A stretch of DNA of 64,000 nucleotides from Thermomucor indicae-seudaticae (Eukaryota > Mucoromycota > Mucoromycetes > Mucorales > Lichtheimiaceae), in the NCBI GenBank assembly GCA_000787465.1, contig JSYX01000020.1:49705-113704 (forward strand), written 5' to 3'. A model generated the notes under the pieces. That model was given only the letters and a program-made list of their open reading frames with translations, did not search any database and was not told the DNA's origin. How positions within the stretch are numbered: the stretch's first letter is position 1; every line of letters begins with the position of its first letter. The position numbers and the translations under genes were made by a program. Positions 46,930 through 58,636 of the stretch are shown here, in pieces.

Positions 46930-48756
46930 TTAATAATGCCATCTCGGAGGTTGTTGTTCAGGTAGACTTCTTCTTAATGATGAAGCTCTACTAGGAGGTC
47001 TTTGGGACGACGAACTTCTTTGTGACATAGTAGAAGTCGTTGGACTGAACGATGGCCGAGGTGACGCTGAACGAATCATATGTGCCGATGTTGGCGAAGT
47101 TGAAGTTGCGGGCGGCGGCGACGGCGATGATACCATAACAGCTGGCGACGAGGAACGTGACAACGTCCGTGCCATAGAAGTCTTTGTATGGTTGATGACA
47201 GGTGGTCTTGGACTAGGCGAATTGGGTCGTAGCGTAGCTTGATTGAACGATGCTGGACGTAATACTCGCGCTTGTTGAGCCTCGGAAATGCGTCCGAGCG
47301 CCTGGCCCTCGGAAACGCGTCGTATGGGTCGTTGGTTTTGGCGATTCATAATGGCTGTATTGCCATGCGTAGGTGACCATGATCGTCGAACAGCTAATTT
47401 TCTTATCGTAACTGCTGGTGGGAGTCCGTCAAGAGTTCGTAAAATGCAATTTCCAGATCCTCCTTACCTTCGTCTTTATCATCTCTAAATAATGATGCAT
47501 ACTCCTTAAGATCTTCGTCCATCTGGTGATAGTCTGTAAGCACTTTGCCTGACAGCTTGGTCTTTTGTGTCAAAGCAGCTTCAGCTTCGTCGATTAGATT
47601 TTGCAGCATCGTCTTTACGCGTTGGAATGCCTCATCATTTTCCATTTCCTCTTCAGACAATGCATCAGGGCAAGCCTCGCTGATTGGAACCTATAAATAA
47701 AATATGCACAGACGCTTTGGTCAAAAAAGAGGTACTTCTTTGTCTTCCGCTCCAAATAATTAGTTACCTCGTTCTCCAAATTCTTGTCTGAGACGGGGGT
47801 CAAGGGAGCTTCATTGCTATGTATTCAATCAATTCCATGAGCTGTCAGGAGGGGGGGACAAAAAAAAGAGAGAGGAACGTACGATCCCAAACGCTTTTCG
47901 AGTTCTGCGATTCTGGCGGCTTGTCGTTTAACCGTTGCTTCCAACGTGGTATTGACAGCTAATAACGAGGTCTTCTCAATTTCGAGATCGGCAATCTGTT
48001 TATTATTTTCTTGGTTAGCCGCAGGCCCCCGGCCGGTTATTTTCAATTCTTTACCTTTCGGTTGGCTCTTGCTTCGTCAAGCCATCCAGAATGGTCGTCG
48101 CTACCCTTATTCACGAACTCGCCCCGCCCATTCATAATCGTACCGTTCTTAATTCGGGCTACAATCTTTGAGGGTGACACTTCCTCTTCATCGTCAGAAG
48201 ATACGGGAGACGCATTGCTGCTCTTCCCTTCTTCTTCATCATCATCGTCGTCGTCTGATAAGCCATCAATGCTATCAATCTCATCGTCCTCGTCGTCATT
48301 TGTCTTGTTTGAGCGCGAGTCGTCGTCGATATCTTGATCCAGTTCGTCTTCTTCCTCCTCTTCATCCTCATCTTCAGATAACGAATTTGACGATATTACA
48401 GTGAGTTTGGACAGATTCGAGTTACTTCTAGCTCGCTGTAAAAGACGCTGAGGAAACGATATCGGCGCTTGCCCAAAGTTCGGCTTGTGTTGCGTTGCAT
48501 AGAGCGACAAGAAATTGGCCGGACCTAGCACTGTTGCACGGCCTCCAGGAGCTGAAAACGACGATAGAGTTGAAAGCGTCGAAGGTGAGGACGATGACGC
48601 AGTGGACGACGAGTGAGAAGTGTCATTTACAGGCGCTGTTGGATTTAGATGATGGTAAGGCGACGCAGGTCGTTTAAAATGGTGCAGAAGCGGCGATGAC
48701 GGGCGAATGATGTTGACGGCTTTTGGTGCAGGCGCCGTTTGATCCTTTGCTAGCAT
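46930..48756 (-). CDS. Acidic, Ser-rich coiled-coil protein, unknown
   Basis: Starts MLAKDQTAPAPKAVNIIRPS at 48756. Exon 1 is Ser/Pro-rich, then carries long acidic runs (EDEDEEEEEDELDQDIDDD and similar, about residues 130-200), followed by a conserved-looking stretch KIVARIKNGTIMNGRGEF and DDHSGWLDEARANRK. Later exons give a leucine-heptad coiled coil (TSLLAVNTTLEATVKRQAAR, IAELEKRLGS), a helical block (NDEAFQRVKTMLQNLIDEAE, DYHQMDEDLKEYASLF), and a Ser/Pro/Arg-rich disordered tail ending PPRWHY. At least four introns separate these pieces. It may be a cytoskeletal or cell-cortex scaffold, but I recognise no family; the GRGEF plus W-x-x-EAR block is the best handle for a search. Confidence 0.75.
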
Positions 48757-49168
48757 TATGATTTATACAGAACAGAACAAGAGAAAGAGAAGAAGTTATA
48801 TATAAATATATATATAAGAAAGCGCCAACGTGGACAAACGTATGGCGAGAGTGGGGTTGGAGAGGGGTGGGTTTAATATGAGGGAATCTGGAAAGAGGAA
48901 TCCAAAAAACAAGGTTTTCCGCCTTTGGAGTTCTTTTATTCTCGCTTTTTTTAACTCCTCCAACGTAAGTGCTCACAGGGCACGCACGCTACATATATGT
49001 CGTAACATGAGCCGCGAAGGGGGCAGCGGCTCTTCTCTCTCCGAAAAGGTCGCACCACACTCCCATTCTTTATCTGCGTTTACTCTTGTTCGTCGCGCCA
49101 TCGGATGATGGAAGCTAATAGCGTTTGATAACAAAGTTAAAGAAGAGGCTTATATCAGCGAAAGAATG

Positions 49169-50900
49169 CTACGATTTGCTTACAGTGCCATTGCGTGTTT
49201 TGATCTTGTGCTCCATCTCCATTTTGTCAACTACCTTTTTGAGCTCAAACATGACTGTAATGGAATTTTGCAACTGTTCGTATCCGTGGCAAACTTTTGC
49301 GGTGGGCATCACGGGTCGCGGGCCTACACAACAAACAGTGAAATCATGCGACCGTGGCCGTCAGTTTAAAAACGAAGCTCCGATGATCATTCGAGCTAAG
49401 ACTTACGGACGCCTACAAGCTCCATCACCTTCAAGACTTTTCCGTGAATGCTTGTCTTGACCACAGGTAACCTTTGGCTCTGAATGTGAACCCCGGGTGC
49501 CAGTTTTTCCTTACTCGGTGTACTAGTAGACTCTATATAATTTACCACGAGTTCAGGTCAATTACCTAGCTAATAATAACCTTCCGAACGGCACATGCAT
49601 ATGCCATCCCGGAACATTACCTTCAATTGGTATTGTCCGCTTTGCTCTTTTGACACCTTCTTCTGCTGCTCCTCTTTTGCGTTTCTAACAAGAAGAATGT
49701 CGACATTTTTAGACTGCGGGGCCAATGTGGTTTTCGGGATTCGTGTCACTTTACCTTTCCTTCTGAAGCGCCTTTGTTATTTGCCGCACCACTATTTGTA
49801 CCACCGCCATACCCTTTTAAAGCAAGATCCAGCTGTGCCAATAGACTCTCCACGTTTTCCTTCTCCCGTGCCAGACGGCTTTCGTTCTGCTCTATCCGCT
49901 CGATCTCTTCAAGCAACTTTTCCTCTTCTTCCGTTTCGTCCCGCGTACGGCTATAAAGAGTTTCGATTGCCTGTTTTCGCTCGATTTCCTTCTCTTTATC
50001 GAAAGCGTATCGTTGTATTAAATGCTGGTCAGCGCCGGGCTGTTTCTTCAATAAGGCTCGGTATAGGCTGTAATAGCGATCTTTCAGGTCCTACCAAGCC
50101 CGTCACAGTTATCGACAGCGTACAGGTGATGATCAAAAGGGCATCCAAAACAGCACATACCACTACTGTCCTCCTTCCGCCTTTGAAATCATATCGATCC
50201 TCAATGACTGGAAATCGTAATCCATATGTTCGGCACAGGCTTAACATATAGTCTGTCTCTTCTTTTGTCCAACTTTTATCCAAATCTATCATGACTCAAT
50301 AACCTCGTCGACTATCATGCCGCTCCAGAATTCGCCTACCTGCCAGATAGGTGTTATAATCGTCATCGGTATATTCAAGTACGTGCGGTGGTTTGCTCTT
50401 GGAGCCGGTCAACTGACCTGTCATGTACACAGTCAATTACTTGCTGTGTTCCATACCAGGCCTGTTTCGTGCCATACCAGCATCATTTGCGTCCTTTGCC
50501 TTTATCCAATAGTTAAAAGCAAGATCATCCGATCGTCCTTCGCTCGTAAAAGATTGCCGAATCCTGCCAAGAGAGTCCGCTTGTCAATACAAAAACGTAT
50601 TACGTTTGCCTCTGTTGATTTGCATTTCTTCCTAACCATGGTGTGGCTTTCTTCTTGACATTAAACTTGGCCTTATATGTTGGCATGACCAGGGACACGG
50701 ACGGCGCACCGCCGATCAGCGAGTAAAGTTCTCGGCTGATCCCCTCTGTAACTTGACTGTCAGAACGCTAAATGAACCAGACTCAACAATCCGATCTTTA
50801 TACCTGGTCGTTTCTCCAAGGGCTGTTTTGCACGCCGTGGCACTCCAGACTCTGTTGATTTCCCAATCTGTAAAATGTCACGAATGTCTGACCCACTCAT
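49169..50900 (-). CDS. SWC4: SWC4/DMAP1/Eaf2, NuA4 and SWR1 complex subunit
   Basis: Starts MSGSDIRDILQIG at 50900, followed by RRAKQPLEKRPGI, the typical SWC4 N-terminus. The SANT/Myb-like domain reads DKSWTKEETDYMLSLCRTYG and FPVIEDRYDF. Next is PGADQHLIQRYAFDKEKEIE with RKQAIETLYSRT and a helical linker. The C-terminus has GVHIQSQRLPVVKTSIHGKV, LKVMELVGV and a helix VMFELKKVVDKMEMEHKIK, the conserved DMAP1 end. SWC4 links the NuA4 acetyltransferase and the SWR1 H2A.Z remodeller in the nucleus. Several introns are present; I did not fix every junction. A TAG at 49169-49171 ends the last visible frame, but a GTAAGC just before it could mark one more intron. Confidence 0.92.
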
Positions 50901-50976
50901 TTTCGCTTTGATCAACTGAGAGAAAAGAACCGTTTCGGCGCCCGACAGTGCTTTCTCTTCCCTTTGAGAAAAGCAA
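50901..50976. promoter_or_regulatory. 76-bp divergent intergenic region (SWC4 and Sec39/NBAS genes)
   Basis: Only 76 bp separate the start codons of the two divergent genes. Both promoters and 5' leaders must lie here and inside the opposite coding regions. No TATA box is evident; the sequence is mixed with a CTTTCTCTTCCCTTTG pyrimidine run. Confidence 0.7.
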
Positions 50977-53895
50977 ATGGAACATTCTATTACGGCAAAA
51001 GATTTCTTGTTCCATTTCACGCATGGCAATTTTCAGGCAGCACTCGATATCGCGAATGATCTACAACTGGATACGGACGTGATTTACAAGGCACAATGGA
51101 AGAAACGTCGTCGTGAAGGAAGAGGACAAGTGTCCGCCAGTGACTTGGATCTATTGCGTCAAGTCAAGGATGACGCATGGGTTGCTTACGAATGCCTCGA
51201 AACAGTTGTGGATGACTGGGGCTTACAACAGACGCTTCTGACTATCGGCAAGCTGCGAGCAGAAGCCAGGACCAGCGCGTGCATAACAGATTTATCACCT
51301 GAACAGACAATGGCCAAGTTAGCAGACAGCAACGAGAGCGACCTTGTCTGGTTACGGACGCGATATTACTTTTTGCAATATCTCGATCGTCTCGAGACGT
51401 TCATTGAAATTTGGCCGACGCTTGCCAAAGAAGAAAATTGTACATTTGGCCAGTGCTACAGCGAGTTCCGGGACGCTGACCTTGTTGCGCAGGCGATCGA
51501 GTACGCTGCGACGGAAAATAATGGTGCTCTTCGTGCGCTATTTACTCATCACTGGCAACAGCTGTGCCCTTATCGATTAGCGATTTTAGCGGAAATTCCA
51601 GAGACAGCAGATCCTAGTCAGTTTGATCTGCCACAGGTAACAGATGGGCTGGAGGATCAGTGGATCGTTGAGGAGCCATGGCGCGAAGAGCCAGATTGGG
51701 TCGAACACGCTGCAGTACGAGAGACACTGGGCATCCAGATACCGAACAATCAGTCTCACTTGCCGGTTCATGATTTCCCGGCTACTGCCGAAACGGTCGC
51801 TCGATGGTACATAGAACGCAGTCAAGCAGCAGATCGTGTGGGCTTATGCAGTCAGGCTCTCGAGTGGGCACGCTTCGGTCAAATGAGAGGAGCCCCCGGA
51901 ATGGATGACCTTTTGGTGCGACTTGACTGGTTATGCAAATATGTTTACACGACTGGTTGTGACGAGAGCATATCCTCTAAAGATTTAATAACGTTGTCGA
52001 ATTTTGAATCACTGCCGCCCTACGAAGTGCTGGAAGGATTGCTACGCCACACAGACGAGACTCGTATAGTGCATGACATGAGGAGACTTGCCATGCCTTG
52101 GCTCAAATATTGCGAAAATCGCAAAAACGAGCGAGACGAGACAGACGGCGACGATGACGGACCCGCACAAATGCTCTTGTACCGCTGGCTTTTGAGTGTT
52201 GCTTCTGATCACCTTGACTGGTGCAGCCGTGTTCTGGAGAATTCGAAACCTACATTGCCTGAGGAAGAGCGGATAGTCAAAGACGACTTGGACTTGTCCA
52301 GGCTTGCATTAGCTTTGCTCTATTCGACAGAAGGGTCTATTGATGAGCAAGTGCGAATATTCGAAAGTTTACCTGTATTTGACTTATGGGATATGAGTGA
52401 GAATGAAGAGAACGAACGATTTGCGTCAATGGCCGATGTGTTTCCGCTCGCAGAGACACCCCTCGGTTTGTTCACGGCGCTACAGGCTTTCGGTGCTCAT
52501 GGTTTGACGCAAATGATGGACACACTGCAGATCCACTTGGCTTCTGCAGAAGTTTTGGCGCGGTACCATGCTAGCGTGCCGTTAAGGTGGTACCTTCAAG
52601 AACAGTCTGCGGACAGTCAGCGTCAGCTGTGTATACGGCTGGCTTCACACGCTGCGGGTGGTGTGGAAAGTGGTGGTAAACAGTTCGATAGCGACGCTGA
52701 TTGGCGCGAGTTGTATGATGATATGATGCGGCTTCATGAGGACGACAATAGAAAAGGGATATTCAAAGATCTCAGTCGCACAGAGATATTCGAAATTTTC
52801 TTTAGTACTTTACTGCGGTGCGGTCGTGCGTATATATATGCAAACCTTATGCATCATGAAAAGACGTCTGAACGGTCCTTTTTATATCTATAGGATTCCG
52901 CCTGGCAAAGGATATGATGGTTGGACCCAATCGTGACAAGACCCTTGATATCGGCCGAGCAGAGCAGCTTATATTAGACGCGGAACAGGAATTTTTCGAT
53001 AACGCGACGACAGGCAATATGCACGAAGGCAATATGAAGTTGGCTATGGAATGGTTAGATGAGATGTGTTGTAGTCTTTAATGAATATCTTGGCTAACTC
53101 TTCTTTTTAAGCCTAAAGATACTTCCACCAACTGATATAGTGAACGAGCAAATGGATTTAATACGCGCTACACATACCCTAATATCTGAATACCATGTGA
53201 TGGATCGTCCTGGCATCGAGCTGATGCCGATCCAAGTTCGACAGTCGACAAATCGACTAGAACTTATATCCAAGCTAATTAATACTCGGAGAGGCATTTA
53301 CCGACAGCCTGAGCAGGTACTCAAGCTTACCAGGCAGCTAGGATACCAGGATGACCTCGTAGCAGAGGTTCAAGTCATGGCGATGCTTGCCAGTGCAGCA
53401 CTTGCGGACGAGGAATTTGAAACTTCATACAACCTGTGTCATGCTACTTTTGAAAAAGCACAGTCTATCGAAGAAAATCCACAACGTGGGCAGATTCGAA
53501 AAGAAGATGTCAACCTAGCAGCTTGGCAAGCGTGCTTCAATCTCGGCAAAGTGGACGCCTATCAGGATCATGCGCGGCGGTTTGATCTTTTGGCAATGGC
53601 ATTGGTACTAAGTCCCGTGCAAAACGTACAAGATGTTTTGGCTGCATGGCGTAAACTGGAGTTCGAGCAACCATCAAGTCTATCTCAGACTGATCTCATT
53701 CTACTCGATGCAAAACCTTTTGGTTCTGATCATGATCGGACTGAAGCCGAAGGAGGAGGTTGGCACAGCTTGTTGGATAGCGCGCGACGGCATCAATGGC
53801 GACTTGGTGAACTGCTAAAAACTGGGGATACAGAGGGTAAAAGGAAACGAGATCAGCTACGGGAAATGGTCGGTGGTTGGTTGTTCCAAATGTGA
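50977..53895 (+). CDS. SEC39: Sec39-domain tether subunit (Dsl1/NRZ complex, NBAS-like)
   Basis: Three exons (50977-52825, 52894-53065, 53112-53895) total 2805 nt, 934 aa, almost entirely alpha-helical. The Sec39/NBAS pattern is seen at the start (NFQAALDIANDLQLDTDVIY and DDAWVAYECLETVVDDWG). Near the end are RFRLAKDMMVGPNRDKTLDI, AEQLILDAEQEFFDNATTG, PPTDIVNEQMDLIRATHTL and the run MPIQVRQSTNRLELISKLIN, finishing with GKVDAYQDHARRFDLLAMAL. This matches the C-terminal part of NBAS/Sec39. The complex tethers COPI vesicles at the ER and works with Sec20, Use1 and Sec22. The intron at 52826-52893 restores CGRFRLAKDMM; the alternative reading ends in a stop. The homology is remote in the middle part. 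Confidence 0.8.
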
Positions 53896-54038
53896 AAATA
53901 TTGCTGTATATATGCAAAATTGCTTCTTGTTCTTTTCTTTCGTGATGCGTTTTTTACAAACATGCGTATGCAGCTCGAACCAGCGACCTGCTACAGGAAG
54001 GGAAATATGTGACATGGATGGGGAGCTATTTACTGGGT

Positions 54039-56088
54039 CTACCCGAGAAAGTAAAACTTTTTGAAAAAATTGTCTTCTTCCGTTGCAGGGGAAGGAGAAG
54101 ATACTTTTTTCGGCGCTCGTTTCTGTTTGCGGCGTTCCCTAAAGAGCACGCGATTGCTTTCAATATCTTCGGTTGTGATATCTGCAGCTATGCCTTTGGA
54201 TGAAAAGACACATTCGATGAAGCGATGACAGTTTACGAGACGACGTGGGATGTTTTGCAGGACAGGGAACATTTCGATGGGGTCATCCAGGGACCATATC
54301 TGCTTTTCACTCATTTTGATAATGGTCAATGCTACGCTGAATAGAACTTTGCTTCCTTCACTAAAAGACAAAAAGGAGGCATTAGATCCATAATGGTAAC
54401 AAGGAACAGATTTTTTGCACTTACACGAAGAGACAATCCCAAACACGGAGAACGGTCTACCCAGAGATCGACGTTAATTGGATTATTAGAAAATATACAA
54501 ATTAAGCGAGACGCTACCTCAACCGGCAATATATTGATAAACATGGTGAGGAACCAGTGGCTAGTGACCAATGTGACGGGTGGCAGACCTTCGGATTCGA
54601 TACATTCCCAAAAGTCCTTGCCACCCCCAATCTTGTTCCAGACCTCCGGCATACGTTCATAGACCATCAACATCAACAAGCTCTGGTCGATATGGGCACC
54701 CTCCATCGTTACATCATACATGTTCTCCGGAAAATAGTCGTGCACTGTAGTGATCAGCATCCAAAACGCGGCCTCCTCGCCTCCTTCTTCTTCCCCGACA
54801 AACAGCAGAAAGAAGCCAGCGAGGTAATTGAGCGATTGACAGTATCCTATTTGGGGAGCATAGACGCTAAACGCCAACAAGACGCGTCGAAGGGCTCGTA
54901 GTTTTGGGTTTGAATCTGGATCCATGGTGACCGAACCATCGGAACCCACTACCGCACAGCTGAAGTGATCGTTATCGGGAAATGTACGGTGGAGATCTAT
55001 TACATCCCCTATTGCGTAAGCTCCCAGGTGCATTGAATAGTGGTAATAATAGAGACTTGCCTCGATGAATAATTTCCGCATATTCATTATGTTCACCCAT
55101 CAACTCGGCTGTCTTTACCAAGTGTTGATATAATCCGGCGTTGGCTTCCATTTTGGCCTGTGCACCGCTGTAATGCATCCACGCCTAAATAAAGGGTCTT
55201 ATTAGCTGCAAGGGAGGCGGAAAAATTTATGCAAGATTAGGTTTACCTTTCCACGTAAATGCTGAGGGATCCCCTTGCGTACATAACGTATTACTGAAGT
55301 AATAAATGAGAGAGTTCTTAGTCATCGTGAAAGAGGAAGGAGGAGTACCCGTTTGACTTACATCGATCATCCACTGGCGGAAACTGACCTTGATGTTCAT
55401 CCAACAATGAAGCCCATTTTTGTTTTTGTCGTTCTAGGATTGGTTGATAATATCGTTCAAACTCCAGTTGTTCATCTAAATTGATCCACTGCGTAGGTTG
55501 TTTGAATCCATAAATGTCTTTGCTAGATCTTTTCTGATCAAGTCAGATATCATTCCACAATATAACCCCGCCCGACTCGTTCTGTTTATTAGACACTTAC
55601 CGTTTGGATTCATTATAGAAGCAAGGGGCCAGGGGCGGTGTGGACGGTAATGATTCTTCTTCTTCAGTAGTTGTTGTGCTAGCATTCGATGATATTGGTG
55701 GCGGTGGTAATAATAAGGATGAGTTGACGGAGGAAAGGCTTGAAGTTGAAAGGTTGAATCCGGAATCACAGTAGGGTGAATAGGAAATCGGGGATTGTAC
55801 CGGACTTGTTGGGCTATTATTATTATTATTATTGCGACAGTGATTGCTATTACTTTTGCCAGAGGTGGTGGTAGTAGTAGGTGAGCTCAGAGATGGTTTG
55901 AGAGTCAAGGCCGCTGGTGGGGACACTGTAAGATAGTCGCGTTTCGGCTTATTGCTAGCTTGAGTACTGAGGTCATTGCAAGAAGCTTGTCGTTTAATCG
56001 ATAATGGGTTTTGTTGTTGCTGACGGAGAAATATAGGCGGCTGTTCTGCTTCCTGCGACAGTGACAGTATGTGTAAAAGAAAGGACAT
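54039..56088 (-). CDS. TBC-domain Rab GTPase-activating protein
   Basis: The first exon (from ATG at 56088) is disordered, with Asn, Ser and Thr runs. Next comes FKQPTQWINLDEQLEFERYY and ERQKQKWASLLDEHQGQFPP. The TBC domain follows: IRYVRKGIPQHLRGK, HRDLHRTFPDNDHF, RRVLLAFSVYAPQIGYCQSL with NYLAGFFLLFV, EAAFWMLITTVHDYFPENMY and TMEGAHIDQSLLMLMVYERM, then ILPVETVLRVWDCLFVEGSK. The two catalytic fingers are visible: the Arg in the I-x-x-D-x-x-R-T-F motif and the Gln in YCQ. The I-x-x-D form appears only if a GC-AG intron (54997-55060, donor GCAAGT) is removed. TBC proteins switch off Rab GTPases in membrane traffic; the Rab target is unknown. The tail is basic (ERRKQKRAPKKV). Confidence 0.92.
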
Positions 56089-58636
56089 TATGTATAAGAG
56101 AAAAGGAAGGAGGAGGAAGAGGAAGAAATATGGCGCTGTTTCTTTTTATATTAGCTATTTATATGCTGTGGCCGATAATAACCATGCGGTAGGGATCCTT
56201 TATGTGTGTGTGTGCCAGCCAGCAGGAGGAGTGAAGTGTGTCTTTTTTTGGGGTTCAGCCCGGTTCCGTTTACGAAATTGTTTCCCGAAAAGAAGCACTT
56301 ATTAAATTGACTTGGCCCGACAGTCGTCCTCCCCTTTCCTTTCCCTCCTGCTTCAGGACGTTTAGGACAAGCTTCCTGCCTGATTGAGGGGTCTATAGTA
56401 GTGGGGAACTCGTGACGGGGCCAACCAATTCATTGCGATGACAGCTTTTGGAAAAAGTAACTGCGAATCGTTCTTCCTTGTGCGACGAAGGAAATGCCGT
56501 GTCAATAAGACAATGCGGACATCTTTATTACCAGGTCAGCTAAAAATCAGACTGATCCAGGCGTACATGGTTTCACGTGTAGAAAAAGAGCATCTTGTTC
56601 TTCTTTTTCTGCTCACTCTTTGAATGCTCTAACCATGACATTCTTGCGGCATATGCTGAGTATAGTTCAGCAACAGACATTCTGTTGTTCATATAGAATT
56701 TCATTTTCTTTAAAGTACGAGTTTTGCGCAGTGAGTCATTCCTTTATGAATGGCCCTTTTCATACAGATCTGATTGCCGTTGGAAGAGACAGTATCAGTA
56801 TGGTAGCGTGCTTTTTTAGCAATTTGCATTAAGTTTTCCGTGTGGTAACCGAGAAGCGATACGATATCTGCTTTCCGCCATGCACCTGCGCGACACGAGT
56901 TATCCTTCTAGGTGAAGTTGACGTTTCTGTCAACCTAGTTTGTCAGTGTCTCCACATACAACTCTGCGTTGGACGCTGCGTATCGCAGTTCAAAAACGCT
57001 AGTGCTATTGATAGCCTACCTGAATCGAGATTACACAGGGTTAATGGCTGGATAAACATCACGAAAAGCTCATGGTGTCCAACAGCTATTATGGCTCACT
57101 GTTATGAGCTTTATTCTTTGTGCTAGGCTTTCCGTCAGCGTCAACATGCGCAGCATCTTCCACTTACAGGCTATATAGAAAGAGACTGAAAGCCGTCCGG
57201 GCTAATTGCCTCGAGGACTCCTTTGGCAAACATCCATGTACCATGCGTTTGGTTAACGTCCAACCAGTAATACAGGGCTCCATGAACCATCAACCCTTAA
57301 CTTTTTTCTTCACTCATGCTATAGTAATCTAGATGACGCTTTTACCATTTATGATTCGAGTGCTTGCGCCAGAACACACAGATCATCTGCGTTCGTTCGT
57401 CCGTTCCTGAGATTTCGGGGCCCAAAAACGCGTTATTAAAGTTGACGTACACTCTCAATCCTGAGTGTACCTGTTCCCTTTGGTATTTAGACTGCTCCCT
57501 TTCTGCAGATCCTAGAAGGAGATGAACAGCTTACTGCGTCGACGGACTGCGAACAAAGACATTCTTTCTGTCGCTTGCCTATGGCTTTCGGCTCTCAGTT
57601 TCGTGGTGGTCCGCGTTTGATGGACCCCGTGCCAATCCGCTGAGGGTTCGGCCTGGATGTTAGATTGACGGCTGCTACGGGAACGGCAGAACGAAGCCAG
57701 TCGAAGCTCTGCCGTTTGATGTCGTGGACTTTCGATTCTGTCAGGGATATCGTTGTGGATTACCGGCAACTGTTCACTGCCAATATCGAACCGACAGTCA
57801 GAGGTATGTAGTCTAAACCAGGCTCTCCAAGCCCGAGCCATTGTTCATAGTCTAACGCCGATCGTTCGGTAGGCGACAAACTTGGTGATCATGGCATTAT
57901 CGTCGAGATCGATGAAAGTAAGTTCTGAAATGCCGGCTTCTAAAAGAGCGCGAAGCCAACAAACCGTTTCGGCGGCCACAGAAGAAGCTGCCCTCTCCTC
58001 AGCTGAGGGGCAAGTTGGCAGACTGGACCTGAACAAATCCTGCCAGCTTATAGTGCGAGGTGGTCGATCGGAAGACTTAAAAGTTGCCCGTTGTCTATCG
58101 TTTACCCGCATAGAATAAAAGCGATAAAGTGGATTGACGGATAATCTATGCACAGCAGCAACATTTTCTTTTTTCCCCTCTCTAGACTATGTATCCTACA
58201 TAGGACCATATGAGTTGCCCGCTTCCGGCATGTACGGGGCAAAGGCCGATGGTTGTTTAAGGCAAACTGGCAACGACTAAGCGTATCCTTATCTTTACAT
58301 TTGCTGAAACCGCCTTTGAACGCAGTAAACCTGTCTCCAGGAATAGCGATCGGCCGACAAAGTTGGGAAAAGAAAACCACAACGATCCTCAGCTACTGTT
58401 TCATGTGTCTGCATTTATTCTCTTTGCTGATACAGTACCAAATGAACGACGTTTTATATGTAGAATGCATTGTTTTAGCTTAGAACCTGTTTATAGTCTT
58501 TATGAGCGTACAAAGGGTTACCGGCAATTCTTTTTGAGCGCTTTAACTTCATTCCGTGTAACAATGGACGGTATTTGCTTTAACTGGCGCGTTCAGCTTT
58601 CTTCCCGTTTTCTGTCTCTTTTTGTTCCTGAATATC
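56089..58636. other. Intergenic region with weak coding signals
   Basis: The first ~350 bp are the TBC gene promoter. Between 57512 and 58153 the minus strand has two open frames (57845-58153 and 57512-57841); the first contains RALLEAGISELTFIDLDDN, which resembles the beta-alpha-beta step after the glycine loop of a Rossmann fold, but the GxGGA loop is not visible. It may be a decayed dehydrogenase fragment. Nothing else is supported. Confidence 0.35.

Noticed and set aside
53041..53090. End of the Sec39-like gene at the stop near 53082
   Set aside because: A GT donor at 53066 and acceptor at 53111 join in phase to a further 261 codons with clear NBAS-like sequence.
15015..53895. A functional cluster of ER retrograde traffic genes (SEC22 and Sec39/NBAS)
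   Set aside because: The two genes are 35 kb apart with many unrelated genes between; co-location is probably chance.
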